Notes under the pieces: model-generated
The model's input: only the letters and a program-made list of their open reading frames with translations
Told to the model about the DNA's origin: nothing
Databases searched by the model: none
Made by a program: the position numbers and the translations under genes
Assembly: GCF_003863335.1 (NCBI RefSeq)
Contig: NZ_RRAZ01000001.1
Coordinates: 170,507-234,506 of the forward strand
Direction: 5' to 3'
DNA from: Falsigemmobacter faecalis
GTDB taxonomy: Bacteria > Pseudomonadota > Alphaproteobacteria > Rhodobacterales > Rhodobacteraceae
Length of the DNA stretch: 64,000 nucleotides
In this document: positions 8,077-17,343 of the stretch, in pieces
Layout: each line of letters opens with the position of its first letter
How positions within the stretch are numbered: position 1 is the first letter of the stretch

Positions 8077-8718
8077 TCACGATTTTTGGCTGCGAAGGCC
8101 GGTCAAAAGGGTGGCAACGGTCAGCTTTGCGGTCTCTTCCCGCCCCATCGGGCCATCGGGGCGGAACCAGCTGCCCAATGAATTCAGCGCCAGACCAAGG
8201 GTGAAGGCCGCAATCCGCACATCCGGGACCCGAAGCGAGCCGTCTTCCACCCCGCGGGAAATGGTCCGCCGGATCAGAGCGTCGATCTCGCGCTTGAGGG
8301 CGCGGAACTGCGCGCGGCTTTCAGGCGAGAGCAGGTGATCCTGGGTGCGGGCGACGCAGATGCCGAAATCATCCATCATTTCAAAGGCATGGGCCATCAT
8401 CATCGCCTCCAGCGCCTGAGCGCCCGACAGCCCCTCCTGATCGGTGGCCCGCATGGAATCGGCCAGAGCATTCAGCCCGCGCCGGGTGCATTCCATCAGG
8501 ATTTCGTCTTTATTGGCGAAGTAATGATAGATCGTCGGCTTGGTGACGCTGAGGGCGGAGGCCACATCATCGAGCGAGGTGGCGTGATAGCCCTTTTCAT
8601 TGAAGAAGCGCGCGGCGGTGCGCAGCACGGCTTCGCGTTTGGCCTCGCGCTCGCGCTCACGCTCATCGGCGCTGGTCCAGGGAGAGGGGCTTGCGCTGCG
8701 GCGGGCGGTACGGGCCAA
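8077..8718 (-). CDS. TetR-family regulator of acyl-CoA genes
   Basis: Transcriptional repressor of 213 residues. The N-terminal helix-turn-helix is plain at about residues 30-75 (AARFFNEKGYHATSLDDVAS followed by TKPTIYHYFANKDEIL), after a short charged leader with an ERERERE run. The C-terminal ligand domain has the AMMMAHAFEMMDDFGIC-type helices seen in regulators of fatty acid and branched-chain acyl-CoA catabolism. It sits between an acyl-CoA dehydrogenase gene read away from it and a beta-oxidation operon read in the same direction, so it probably controls both in response to an acyl-CoA. That ligand is inferred from context. Confidence 0.87.
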   Translation of the reverse strand: MARTARRSASPSPWTSADEREREREAKREAVLRTAARFFNEKGYHATSLDDVASALSVTKPTIYHYFANKDEILMECTRRGLNALADSMRATDQEGLSGAQALEAMMMAHAFEMMDDFGICVARTQDHLLSPESRAQFRALKREIDALIRRTISRGVEDGSLRVPDVRIAAFTLGLALNSLGSWFRPDGPMGREETAKLTVATLLTGLRSQKS

Positions 8719-8778
8719 GGCGGTCTCGCTTCTGAGGGGACGCGGTGATACCCTGATGATACTGTTGCGTCACAAACT

Positions 8779-8790
8779 TACTTGTCAGTA
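8779..8790. promoter_or_regulatory. TACT-TGTC-AGTA element in divergent promoter region
   Basis: An imperfectly spaced dyad (TACT/AGTA arms, 4-nt centre) in the 118-bp divergent region between the TetR gene and the second acyl-CoA dehydrogenase. It contains TTGTCAG, shared with the dehydrogenase promoter at 8034-8040, consistent with a common regulator. The arms are only 4 bp, so this is weak evidence. Confidence 0.3.
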
Positions 8791-8836
8791 TAGATATTAC
8801 CTATGAGAACATCATGCGTCAACGGGAGGAAAGACC

Positions 8837-9970
8837 ATGCTGCTGTCTGAAGATCAGGTCCTGATCCGCGATATGGCGCGCCGCTTTGCGGCGGAGCGTC
8901 TGGCCCCGCAGGCCGCCGCCTGGGATGAGGGGCATGTTTTCCCCGCAGAGGTCCTGCGCGAAATGGGCGAGCTGGGGCTGCTGGGCATGCTGGTGCCCGA
9001 GGCCTGGGGCGGGACCTTTACGGATACGCTGGCCTATGCCCTTGCGATTGAAGAGATCGCCGCCGGTGCGGGCGGGCTTTCGACCATTATGTCGGTGCAT
9101 AATTCCGTGGGCTGCGTGCCGATTTTGCGCTTTGGGACGGAGGCACAGAAGGAAAAATACCTCCGCCGTATGGCCTCGGGCGAGTGGCTCGGGGCTTTTT
9201 GTCTGACCGAGCCGCAGGCGGGCTCTGATGCGGCGGCGCTGCAGACGCGGGCTTTGCGCACGGATCGGGGCTGGCGGCTGAACGGGGTGAAGCAGTTCAT
9301 CACCAGCGGGAAAAACGCAGATGTGGCGATCGTTTTTGCGGTGACGGATCCGGCGGCCGGTAAAAAGGGCATCTCGGCCTTTATCGTGGAGACGGCCCTG
9401 CCGGGCTGGCGGGTGGCCTCGGTTGAGCGCAAGATCGGGCAGCATCTGTCGGATACGGCGCAGATCGCGCTGGAGGATCTGGAGGTGCCTGAGGGCAATA
9501 TGCTGGGCGCCGAGGGTGAGGGCTATAAGATTGCCCTCGCCAATCTGGAGGGCGGCCGCATCGGGATTGCAGCGCAGTCGGTGGGCATGGCGCGTGCGGC
9601 CCTGGAGGCGGCGGTGGCCTATGCCAATGAGCGCATCTCGATGGGAAAGACGCTGATCGGCCATCAGGCGGTGGCCTTCCGGCTGGCGGATATGGCGACC
9701 CAGGTGGCGGTGGCGCGGCAGATGGTGCTGCATGCGGCGGCGGTGAAAGACAGCGGCGCGCCCGCGCTGGTCGAGGCGTCACAGGCCAAGCTCTTTGCCT
9801 CGGAGATGGCGGAGAAGGTCTGCTCGGATGCGATCCAGGTTTTTGGCGGCTACGGCTATACGAAAGACTTCCCGGTGGAGCGGATCTGGCGCGATGTGCG
9901 GATCACGCAGATCTATGAGGGGACTTCGGATATTCAGCGCATGGTGATTGCGCGAAGCCTGCAGGGGTAG
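8837..9970 (+). CDS. Acyl-CoA dehydrogenase (short/branched-chain type)
   Basis: FAD enzyme of 377 residues that desaturates short or branched acyl-CoAs. It has all classical family signatures: [15 protein letters not shown] for flavin and substrate, [26 protein letters not shown], and the catalytic glutamate in [10 protein letters not shown] (E361). Length and motifs match butyryl-, isobutyryl- and isovaleryl-CoA dehydrogenases. The start is preceded by GGGAGGAAAG. It is divergently transcribed from the TetR gene, so it is probably co-regulated with the beta-oxidation operon on the other side of that regulator. Confidence 0.92.
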   Translation: MLLSEDQVLIRDMARRFAAERLAPQAAAWDEGHVFPAEVLREMGELGLLGMLVPEAWGGTFTDTLAYALAIEEIAAGAGGLSTIMSVHNSVGCVPILRFGTEAQKEKYLRRMASGEWLGAFCLTEPQAGSDAAALQTRALRTDRGWRLNGVKQFITSGKNADVAIVFAVTDPAAGKKGISAFIVETALPGWRVASVERKIGQHLSDTAQIALEDLEVPEGNMLGAEGEGYKIALANLEGGRIGIAAQSVGMARAALEAAVAYANERISMGKTLIGHQAVAFRLADMATQVAVARQMVLHAAAVKDSGAPALVEASQAKLFASEMAEKVCSDAIQVFGGYGYTKDFPVERIWRDVRITQIYEGTSDIQRMVIARSLQG

Positions 9971-10005
9971 GGTCGGGCTGCCGGGGGGGCCGGGAGCGGG
10001 CGTTT

Positions 10006-10030
10006 TATGAGTATTTGGAAAAAGCCAATG
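10006..10030 (+). repeat. Partial copy of dispersed AGTATTT-AAAAGCCAA repeat
   Basis: The segment GAGTATTTGGAAAAAGCCAA lies between the acyl-CoA dehydrogenase gene and its terminator. It matches the AT-rich tail of the longer repeats at 30427, 32423, 34720 and 63366, but lacks their GC-rich hairpin head. Confidence 0.55.
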
Positions 10031-10034
10031 GCAA

Positions 10035-10062
10035 AGGGGCGGCGCGTTTCGGCGCCGCCCCT
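10035..10062. terminator. Bidirectional terminator hairpin
   Basis: An 11-bp perfect stem (AGGGGCGGCGC / GCGCCGCCCCT) with a 6-nt loop sits between two convergent genes and is followed by TATTTGTTT on the plus strand. Confidence 0.8.
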
Positions 10063-10083
10063 TATTTGTTTCAGTGCCGTGGC

Positions 10084-11397
10084 TCAGACTTTGTTTTTGC
10101 CGAGCGCGAGCACGCAGAGGAAGGTGATGACCGCAGAGGCGAGCAGGTAATAGCCCACATGGGTCATGCCGTAGTTGGTTTGCAGCCAGGTCGCCGCATA
10201 GGGGGCCAGCGAGGCGCCGAAGATGCCTGCGAAGTTGAAGGTCATCGACGAGCCGGTGTAGCGGATGGAGGCCGGGAAGGGGGCCGCCAGGGTCGCGCCG
10301 ATCACCCCATAGGTCAGGCCCATCAGGAACATGCCGATGGTGACGAAGGGATAGATGTTCAGCGCGCCGTCGGCGCCAGGCGACATCAGCGGCGAGAGGC
10401 CGAAGGAGAAGAGGCCGATCGCGGCGGTCACCACCAGGAGGAAGGCGTAGCGGCCGGTTTTGTCGGCGACTTTGCCGGCGAGGATGATGCCGATCCCGAA
10501 GATCACCGAGCCAAAGATCTGCACCAGAAGCGCGTCTTTGAAGGGGATGCCCACAACTTTGACGTTATAGGACAAGAGCCAGGCGGTGCAGATATAGAAG
10601 AGCACAAAGGTGACCAGAGCGGCGAAGGTGCCGAGGAAGAGGGTCATCTTGTATTTGGTGAAGACCTCTGCCGCGGGCAGCTTTACGCGCTCTTTTTTCT
10701 TCAGCGCATCCGTGAATTCCGGGGTCTCGGTGATCGACAGGCGCACCCAGAGGCCAAGCCCGATCAGCAGGATCGAGGCGAGGAAGGGCAGGCGCCAGCC
10801 CCAGGAGAGGAAGGCCTCTTCGTCGATGACATGCAGCAGGATCCAGAAGAAGCCCGACGACAGGAAGAGCCCGACCGGCGCGCCGAGTTGCGGGAACATG
10901 CCATACCAGGAGCGTTTGCCCTCGGGTGCGTTCTCGGTGGCAAGAAGCACCGCGCCGCCCCATTCACCGCCAAGGCCGAAGCCCTGACCAAAGCGGCAGA
11001 GCGCGAGCAGCAGCGGGGCTGCGACGCCGATCTGTTCGTAGGTCGGCAGCAGGCCGATGATGATCGTTGAGACCCCCATGGTGAGAAGGGCCGCGACCAG
11101 AGTGGCTTTGCGGCCCACGCGGTCGCCGAAGTGGCCAAAGACCAGCGCGCCGAAGGGGCGGGCGAAGAAAGCGATCGAGAAGGTTGCGAAGCTTGCAAGC
11201 AGCGCGGTCATCGGGTCGCTTCCGGGGAAGAAGAGCACCGGGAAGACCAGCACGGCCGCCGTCGCATAGGCGTAGAAGTCGAAGAATTCGATCGTGGTGC
11301 CGATCAGTGAGGCTGAGAGCACCTGGGCGGGGGAGTTTTTCCGCGGCGCTGCCTTTTGGGCACCGGCGGGAGAGCTTTGAGAAGACACTTTGGTCAC
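10084..11397 (-). CDS. MFS transporter, metabolite:H+ symporter (MHS) family
   Basis: Major facilitator of 437 residues with about 12 membrane segments and a polar N-terminal leader (residues 1-23). The motif-A loop GHFGDRVGRK is at 88-97 and FGQGFGLGGEWGGAVLLATENAP identifies the MHS subgroup (ProP, ShiA, KgtP and citrate carriers). It should co-transport a small organic acid, betaine or similar metabolite with protons. The substrate cannot be read from sequence, and the neighbours (acyl-CoA dehydrogenase, ilvC) do not settle it. It is a single transcription unit closed by the hairpin at 10035-10062. Confidence 0.88.
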   Translation of the reverse strand: MTKVSSQSSPAGAQKAAPRKNSPAQVLSASLIGTTIEFFDFYAYATAAVLVFPVLFFPGSDPMTALLASFATFSIAFFARPFGALVFGHFGDRVGRKATLVAALLTMGVSTIIIGLLPTYEQIGVAAPLLLALCRFGQGFGLGGEWGGAVLLATENAPEGKRSWYGMFPQLGAPVGLFLSSGFFWILLHVIDEEAFLSWGWRLPFLASILLIGLGLWVRLSITETPEFTDALKKKERVKLPAAEVFTKYKMTLFLGTFAALVTFVLFYICTAWLLSYNVKVVGIPFKDALLVQIFGSVIFGIGIILAGKVADKTGRYAFLLVVTAAIGLFSFGLSPLMSPGADGALNIYPFVTIGMFLMGLTYGVIGATLAAPFPASIRYTGSSMTFNFAGIFGASLAPYAATWLQTNYGMTHVGYYLLASAVITFLCVLALGKNKV

Positions 11398-11543
11398 CGG
11401 GTAATTTTATTTCGTTATGGGTTCGATTTTTGAAATCGAAGCGACTGATGACCGGGTAACCGTCAGGGCAAAGGGTTGAAAGGTGAAAGAATGTCGCGGG
11501 TATCAGCTATGCGTAAATTGCATGGCTGGTGCTTAAAATGCAA

Positions 11544-11569
11544 ACCGGGCGGGGAGATCCCCGCCCGGT
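11544..11569. terminator. Hairpin downstream of ilvC
   Basis: An 11-bp perfect stem (ACCGGGCGGGG / CCCCGCCCGGT) with a 4-nt loop, 27 bp beyond the ilvC stop. On the minus strand it is followed by TTGCATTTTAA, a moderate T-run, so it probably ends the ilvC transcript. Confidence 0.7.
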
Positions 11570-11595
11570 CTTTGTGCAGATTGAAAAGGCCGCGA

Positions 11596-12651
<1,056 letters not shown>

Positions 12652-12679
12652 CTACCGGTTTTCGCAAAAGTCTGGTCAC

Positions 12680-12695
12680 AATCTCTGCAGAGATT
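12680..12695. promoter_or_regulatory. 16-bp perfect palindrome between ilvC and Lrp gene
   Basis: AATCTCTGCAGAGATT is perfectly self-complementary and lies in the divergent promoter region, 62 bp from the ilvC start and 45 bp from the regulator start. Such placement fits an operator for the adjacent Lrp/AsnC protein; binding is inferred, not shown. Confidence 0.55.
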
Positions 12696-12740
12696 TGCGC
12701 TTGTCTGGATTATTTATTCTTACATAGGTATTCTGGTGAA

Positions 12741-13205
12741 ATGACTATTCAGATTGATGACACGGACCGCAGGATCCTGCGCCAGCTTCTGGCCGATGCG
12801 GAGATGACCACGGCGGATCTTGCCGCGCGGGCCGGGGTGACCACCGCCACCTGCTGGCGCAGGCTGGAGCGGCTGCGCTCGGCCGGGGTGGTCGGGGTGC
12901 CCCGTGCGGTCATCGACTGGCGCGCGATGGGCTATGAGGTGGAGGTGTCCCTTCGCTTTAACCTTGATAAAACGCACCCGCGGGCTTTCGACGAGTTCAT
13001 TGAGGCCGCACGCCTGGTCCCTGAGGTCATCCGGATTGAGACCTTTCTGGGCCGTGTGGATCTGCGGCTGAATGTGATCGCGCGGGATATGGCGCATTAT
13101 GCCGAAGTCTACCGCAGCCGGATCCTGAGCCTGCCGCATATTTCCGACATCGAAGCCCTGATGCTGGTGGCAACCCTGAAGGACGAATCGGCCCTGCCAA
13201 TCTGA
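12741..13205 (+). CDS. Lrp/AsnC-family regulator 1
   Basis: Feast/famine regulator of 154 residues. It has an N-terminal winged helix-turn-helix (ILRQLLADAEMTTADLAARA then TTATCWRRLERLRSAGVV, about residues 10-50) and a C-terminal RAM/AsnC ligand domain (FLGRVDLRLNVIARDMAHYA). Divergent from ilvC, it may sense a branched-chain or other amino acid and control ilvC and itself; this is inference from position. The next gene encodes a paralogue in the same orientation, 141 bp downstream. Confidence 0.9.
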   Translation: MTIQIDDTDRRILRQLLADAEMTTADLAARAGVTTATCWRRLERLRSAGVVGVPRAVIDWRAMGYEVEVSLRFNLDKTHPRAFDEFIEAARLVPEVIRIETFLGRVDLRLNVIARDMAHYAEVYRSRILSLPHISDIEALMLVATLKDESALPI

Positions 13206-13346
13206 CATGTTAATCGATTGGTCACAGGGGTTTGCTATGTCGGTGGGGTCAGATGGCAGCGGGCGCCTTTCCGGTGCAGTCGGGCTCACTGTCATGAAGA
13301 GAGCAGCTTTGAGCCCGGGTTTCGGGCGCTGAGGAAGACGGAACGG

Positions 13347-13805
13347 ATGACGGATCTTGATGAGATTGACCGCGCGCTGCTGGCCATGCTGGCCCGGGAT
13401 GCGACGACCGGGGCGGGGGCGATGGGCAAGGCGGTTGGCATCAGCCAGCCGTCGGCCTGGCGGCGCATAAAACGGCTGGAAGAGGCCGGGGTCATCCGCG
13501 GGCGGCGGCTTGATGTGGACCGCGTGGCTCTTGGGTTCGGAGTGACGGTCTTTCTGGGCATCAAACTGGCCACCAAGGGCAGGGTCAGTATTGAGGATTT
13601 TGAGCGTGCGGTGAAAGCCATTCCTGAGGTTCAGGTGGTGCAGCATGTCTTAGGGCTTTTTGACTACCGCCTGCGGGTGGTCGCCCGGGATATCACGGAT
13701 TTCGAACGGGTTCTGCGCCGCCGCATCATGACACTGCCCGGCGTGGGGCAGGTTGAGGCCAATGTCCTTTTGTCTGAGGAGGGCCGCCCCGGGCCGATCG
13801 GCTGA
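13347..13805 (+). CDS. Lrp/AsnC-family regulator 2
   Basis: Second feast/famine regulator, 152 residues from the ATG at 13347, where the product begins MTDLDEIDRALLAMLARDA as expected for the family. An in-frame start at 13218 would add 43 residues unlike any Lrp N-terminus and was rejected. HTH: GKAVGISQPSAWRRIKRLEE; RAM domain: VLGLFDYRLRVVARDITDFE. It resembles its upstream neighbour in architecture but is clearly diverged, so the pair is likely an old tandem duplication or two regulators that form heteromers. Confidence 0.88.
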   Translation: MTDLDEIDRALLAMLARDATTGAGAMGKAVGISQPSAWRRIKRLEEAGVIRGRRLDVDRVALGFGVTVFLGIKLATKGRVSIEDFERAVKAIPEVQVVQHVLGLFDYRLRVVARDITDFERVLRRRIMTLPGVGQVEANVLLSEEGRPGPIG

Positions 13806-13818
13806 GGCGGCTGTCCCT

Positions 13819-14133
13819 TCAGGTCGTCGCGATACCGCGCAGGGAGGCCGCCTCCTGGCGGGCGCTCCGCAGGCCGTCCGTCGCGGCGCGCAACTCGGCC
13901 TCCGTCTGCGAGATGCGGTTCGCAAGCTCGGCCTCACGCTCCTGCAGATAGAGGATCGCCTCATCGCGGGTCTCTTCGGCTTCATGCAGCGCCTGGGCCA
14001 GGCGCTCCAGTTCACCCGTTTCTTCGCCCGGAACGCGGGTGAAGCGCTGCATCAGCCAATAGGCGAACCAGCCCAGGGCGAAGGAGACGAAAAGAATGAC
14101 GGCCATCCCGATAATCAGCTCGGTGCGGTTCAT
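13819..14133 (-). CDS. Small membrane-anchored coiled-coil protein
   Basis: Function unknown, 104 residues. One N-terminal membrane helix (about residues 6-28, LIIGMAVILFVSFALGWFAYW) is followed by a charged, heptad-like region to residue 96 rich in Glu, Ala, Leu and Arg, predicted to form a coiled coil. It starts 11 bp after the stop of the OmpA/BON gene, so the two are probably one transcript and may act together in the envelope. It converges with the second Lrp gene, 13 bp apart at their ends. Confidence 0.75.
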   Translation of the reverse strand: MNRTELIIGMAVILFVSFALGWFAYWLMQRFTRVPGEETGELERLAQALHEAEETRDEAILYLQEREAELANRISQTEAELRAATDGLRSARQEAASLRGIATT

Positions 14134-14144
14134 CAGGGCTCTCC

Positions 14145-16307
14145 TTATTGGCGCGGACGCGGGCGCAGGTTTTCCACTTCAGGGTGCGGTGTCCAGAGGC
14201 CATCGTCAACCGCCTCAGGGGCGGTTTCGGGCGCTGTGTCCGCCGGTTCCTGTGCGGTTTCTTCCGGGGCGGGAGCGGGTTCAGCGTCAACCGATGTCTC
14301 TGCCGGGGAGGCGGGTTCCTCCTCCTCCGCAGGGGTGACTTCCCCGTCACTGCCGACTTCCAGATCACCCGCTTCGCCCATGGGCTCTTCCCCCTCGGGG
14401 ATCAGATCGTCTGTCTCGTCGCCGGTGATGGCATCGGGCAGGGCCTCGCCGTCATCTTCCTGCTCCAGCTCGCGCAGGAGGTCGCGCAGGCTGGGGCGGG
14501 TTTCAATTTCATTCAGGAGTTTCACCGCGATGCGGCGGTTGGCGTCGCGCCCGGCCTCGGTGCCGTTGTCGGCCAGCGGCTGGGAGGCGCCATAGCCGCG
14601 CGCGCTCATCTCGCTGACATCGGTGCCAAGCTCGGCGAGTTTTTCCAGAACCGCATCCGCGCGTTCCTGCGACAGGGCGAGATTGCTTTCGGCGCGGCCC
14701 TGAGAATCGGTGTGACCACCGATCTCAAGCTGCACTTCGCGGCAGTCCTTCAGCGCGGCGGCCATATCTTCCACGATCTTCAGCGAATCGCCCTCAAGCT
14801 GTTTCGAGCCAGGGGCGAATTTGATCTGACGTGCGCCCAGAATGTTCTCGGCGAATTTCAGGCAGTCATGCGCGGACGGCAGACCACGGGTCGGGTCGAG
14901 CCGCTCATTATAGGTGACATCGACCCGGAATTCCGCGCCCTGACCCAGACGGTTGGAGAGGAGCCGCGAGATTTCAGCCCGCGCACCCTGGCTTCCGGTC
15001 TCGCCTTTGACGGCGACCAGATCCGGCTCGACCAGCAGGCCGCCGCTGTTCAGCTCCGACAGCGCCGCAAGGCCCGCCAGCACCCGCAGGCCCCAGCCCT
15101 GGGGCAGGGTGTCTTCCTGGCGGGTCGCGATATAGACGTTTTCCGCCCCGAAGCGCGCGCGGGCATAGGCCTCAACCACGGTCTTCATGCGGTCATCGGC
15201 CAGACGGCCGCGCAGTTGCAGCTTGCCGTCTGCGGCCAGAATGCCGGTGAACTGGGCGGGGCCTGTGCTTGCCTGCTCGCGCGGGGTGAGTGTGGCTTTC
15301 AGCGAGAAGACATCCGGCAGCGCGGTGGTGAGTTCGCCCACAACGCGGTCAAATTCGCTTTGCAAAACAGTGCTGTCGGCGATCAGCGTCAGATCGACAT
15401 CTGAAATCGTCACCGAGCCTGCCCCGAGTTTCGCCAGCGCGCCGATGGATTGCACCGCCGCATCCGCCCAACTGGGCGAAGGGGTGCCAAGGCCGATCAC
15501 GCAGGAAGGGTTGTCTTCGGCCCCGGCCTGACGGGCGGCGGTCAGAATGCGCGCGCGGGCGCGTTCGGTATCGGCGGCGCAGGCATCAAAGCGGGCCTTG
15601 CCGTCTTCGATCACAAAGCGCAGCGTGAAGGGCGTAATGACCGGGCGGGGCGCGGAAATCTCGGTGACAACGTTCAGGCCCCGCGGGCGGACCCGGTTCA
15701 AAGCCCGCTCAAAGCCCGCCTTCTGATCGGGGCTGTCGGCGATGGCGGTGATTTTCACCTGCGTCGCCGAGATCGAGATCTTTGAGCGCGGCAGCGTTTT
15801 CAGCGCCTCAAAGCCAAAGGCGATCGCCGGGTCCCAGCCCTCGGGGGGCGGAAAATCGGCGGTTTCGATCATATTGGTCAGATCCTGCTCGCTCAGGCTG
15901 TCGGCGGCGGTGACAAAGGCCTCCCCCTCCCAGGCGGTGGGGACCAGACCGATGATCGAGACACCATCGTCATTGCGCAGCAGCTCCAGCGAGAAATGCG
16001 GGGCCGTCAGGGCCCGGGCCGGAGTGACCTCAATTTGGTCAATCACCCGGCTGGCACCCACGGTATCCGCCACCACTTTGGCGGCGCGAAAGCGTATCGC
16101 CTCGGTCGGGGCGGTGCCGGTCAGGGTGACCAGCAGGCCATCGGCCGAGACCTCAACCCAGTCGAAGCCCGCCGCGTTGAGCGCGCGCAGAGAATGACGC
16201 TCTGACCGGCTTTCCAGCGCGCCGCCGACAAAGGTTGCCATCACCAGCGAAAAGGCGGCGGCAAAAAGAAAGGCGGCGAGGGTCAGTAAGGCTTTGCGGC
16301 GCTGCAT
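14145..16307 (-). CDS. OmpA-family envelope protein with BON-like domains
   Basis: Large 720-residue envelope protein. It has an N-terminal membrane anchor or uncleaved signal (residues 9-31), a series of BON-like repeats (for example TVGASRVIDQIEVTPA near residue 80), then an OmpA C-terminal peptidoglycan-binding domain at about 485-597. The OmpA core IGGHTDSQGRAESNLALSQE and the RGYGASQPL-to-RDANRRIAVKL segment contain the Asp and Arg that hold diaminopimelate. A 120-residue acidic, Pro/Glu-rich tail follows, which is unusual after an OmpA domain. It likely links the inner membrane to the cell wall. It forms an operon with the coiled-coil protein downstream. Confidence 0.85.
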   Translation of the reverse strand: MQRRKALLTLAAFLFAAAFSLVMATFVGGALESRSERHSLRALNAAGFDWVEVSADGLLVTLTGTAPTEAIRFRAAKVVADTVGASRVIDQIEVTPARALTAPHFSLELLRNDDGVSIIGLVPTAWEGEAFVTAADSLSEQDLTNMIETADFPPPEGWDPAIAFGFEALKTLPRSKISISATQVKITAIADSPDQKAGFERALNRVRPRGLNVVTEISAPRPVITPFTLRFVIEDGKARFDACAADTERARARILTAARQAGAEDNPSCVIGLGTPSPSWADAAVQSIGALAKLGAGSVTISDVDLTLIADSTVLQSEFDRVVGELTTALPDVFSLKATLTPREQASTGPAQFTGILAADGKLQLRGRLADDRMKTVVEAYARARFGAENVYIATRQEDTLPQGWGLRVLAGLAALSELNSGGLLVEPDLVAVKGETGSQGARAEISRLLSNRLGQGAEFRVDVTYNERLDPTRGLPSAHDCLKFAENILGARQIKFAPGSKQLEGDSLKIVEDMAAALKDCREVQLEIGGHTDSQGRAESNLALSQERADAVLEKLAELGTDVSEMSARGYGASQPLADNGTEAGRDANRRIAVKLLNEIETRPSLRDLLRELEQEDDGEALPDAITGDETDDLIPEGEEPMGEAGDLEVGSDGEVTPAEEEEPASPAETSVDAEPAPAPEETAQEPADTAPETAPEAVDDGLWTPHPEVENLRPRPRQ

Positions 16308-16347
16308 CCGATATTCCCGGCTTGGAAGACCTCTTGGTAGGGGCGGC

Positions 16348-17331
16348 TTATGCCGGGATCAATGCGGCCAGCGCGGCACCGGCAAGAAACAGCGCAAGAA
16401 TCAGCCCGGCTTCGCGATTGGATTTAAAGAGCCTGAGGCAGAGATCTGTATTTTCCGTTTCCAGCCGGCCAAGCTGCCAGGTGAGATGGCCCGCGAAAAG
16501 CCAGACCCCCGCCAGCGCCAGCCCGATTGAAAGCCCCGAAGCCCCCGCCGGAAGCAGCGCCAGCAGCACCGAGGCCGTCAGCAAAAGCACCGCGGCAATC
16601 TGAAAGCCAAAGAGCCAGCGGCCGGTATTTTCGGCAAAGAGCCGCGCGGTGGATTTCACCCCGATCAGCGCGTCATCCTCTTTGTCCTGATGGGCATAGA
16701 TGGTGTCATAAAACAGCGTCCAGCAGATGCCCGCCACCCACATCAGCACCGCAGGCCAGCCGATGGAATTGTCATGCGCCGCCCAGGCCAGCAGGGCGCC
16801 CCAGTTGAAGGCCAGCCCCAGAAACAGCTGCGGCCACCAGGTAAAGCGCTTGGCGAAGGGATAAATCGCCACAAGTGCCAGCGACCCCACGCCGAGGCCA
16901 ATCGCCAGAGGCGGCAGCGTGATCAAAACCAGAAAGCCCAGAAGCGCCTGCACCCCCATCCAGACCACGGCCTGTTTCACACTGACCTGGCCCGAGGGGA
17001 TCGGACGCGAGCGGGTGCGCGCCACCCGGGCGTCAAACTTCCGGTCGGTGATGTCATTCCAGGTGCAGCCCGCCCCGCGCATCACAAAAGCGCCAATCGC
17101 ACAGCCAAGCGCCAGCCACAGATCCCAAAGCGAAGGCGCATCCGCCGCCGCCGCCAATGCAATCGCCCACCAGCAGGGCAGCAGCAAAAGCCAGGTGCCA
17201 ATGGGTCGGTCCGCCCGCGACAGCCGCAGATAGGGCCGCGCGGGTGCCGGCGCATAGCGGTCGACCCAGTTGTCACGGGAGGCGTCGGCAACGCGGCCTT
17301 CCGGCTCTGGCAATTTCGCGGCTCCGGTCAT
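16348..17331 (-). CDS. ubiA: 4-hydroxybenzoate polyprenyltransferase
   Basis: Integral membrane prenyltransferase of ubiquinone synthesis, joining the polyprenyl tail to 4-hydroxybenzoate. The 327-residue product has about 8-9 membrane helices and both Asp-rich motifs: NDITDRKFD at residues 92-100 and YDTIYAHQDKEDD in the second half. I chose the ATG at 17331 (MTGAAKLPEP); a codon at 17367 would add 12 residues and run into rsmE. The start lies only 12 bp from the rsmE start on the opposite strand, so promoter sequence for each must lie within the other gene. Confidence 0.92.
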   Translation of the reverse strand: MTGAAKLPEPEGRVADASRDNWVDRYAPAPARPYLRLSRADRPIGTWLLLLPCWWAIALAAAADAPSLWDLWLALGCAIGAFVMRGAGCTWNDITDRKFDARVARTRSRPIPSGQVSVKQAVVWMGVQALLGFLVLITLPPLAIGLGVGSLALVAIYPFAKRFTWWPQLFLGLAFNWGALLAWAAHDNSIGWPAVLMWVAGICWTLFYDTIYAHQDKEDDALIGVKSTARLFAENTGRWLFGFQIAAVLLLTASVLLALLPAGASGLSIGLALAGVWLFAGHLTWQLGRLETENTDLCLRLFKSNREAGLILALFLAGAALAALIPA

Positions 17332-17343
17332 ACAGCTATTCCC

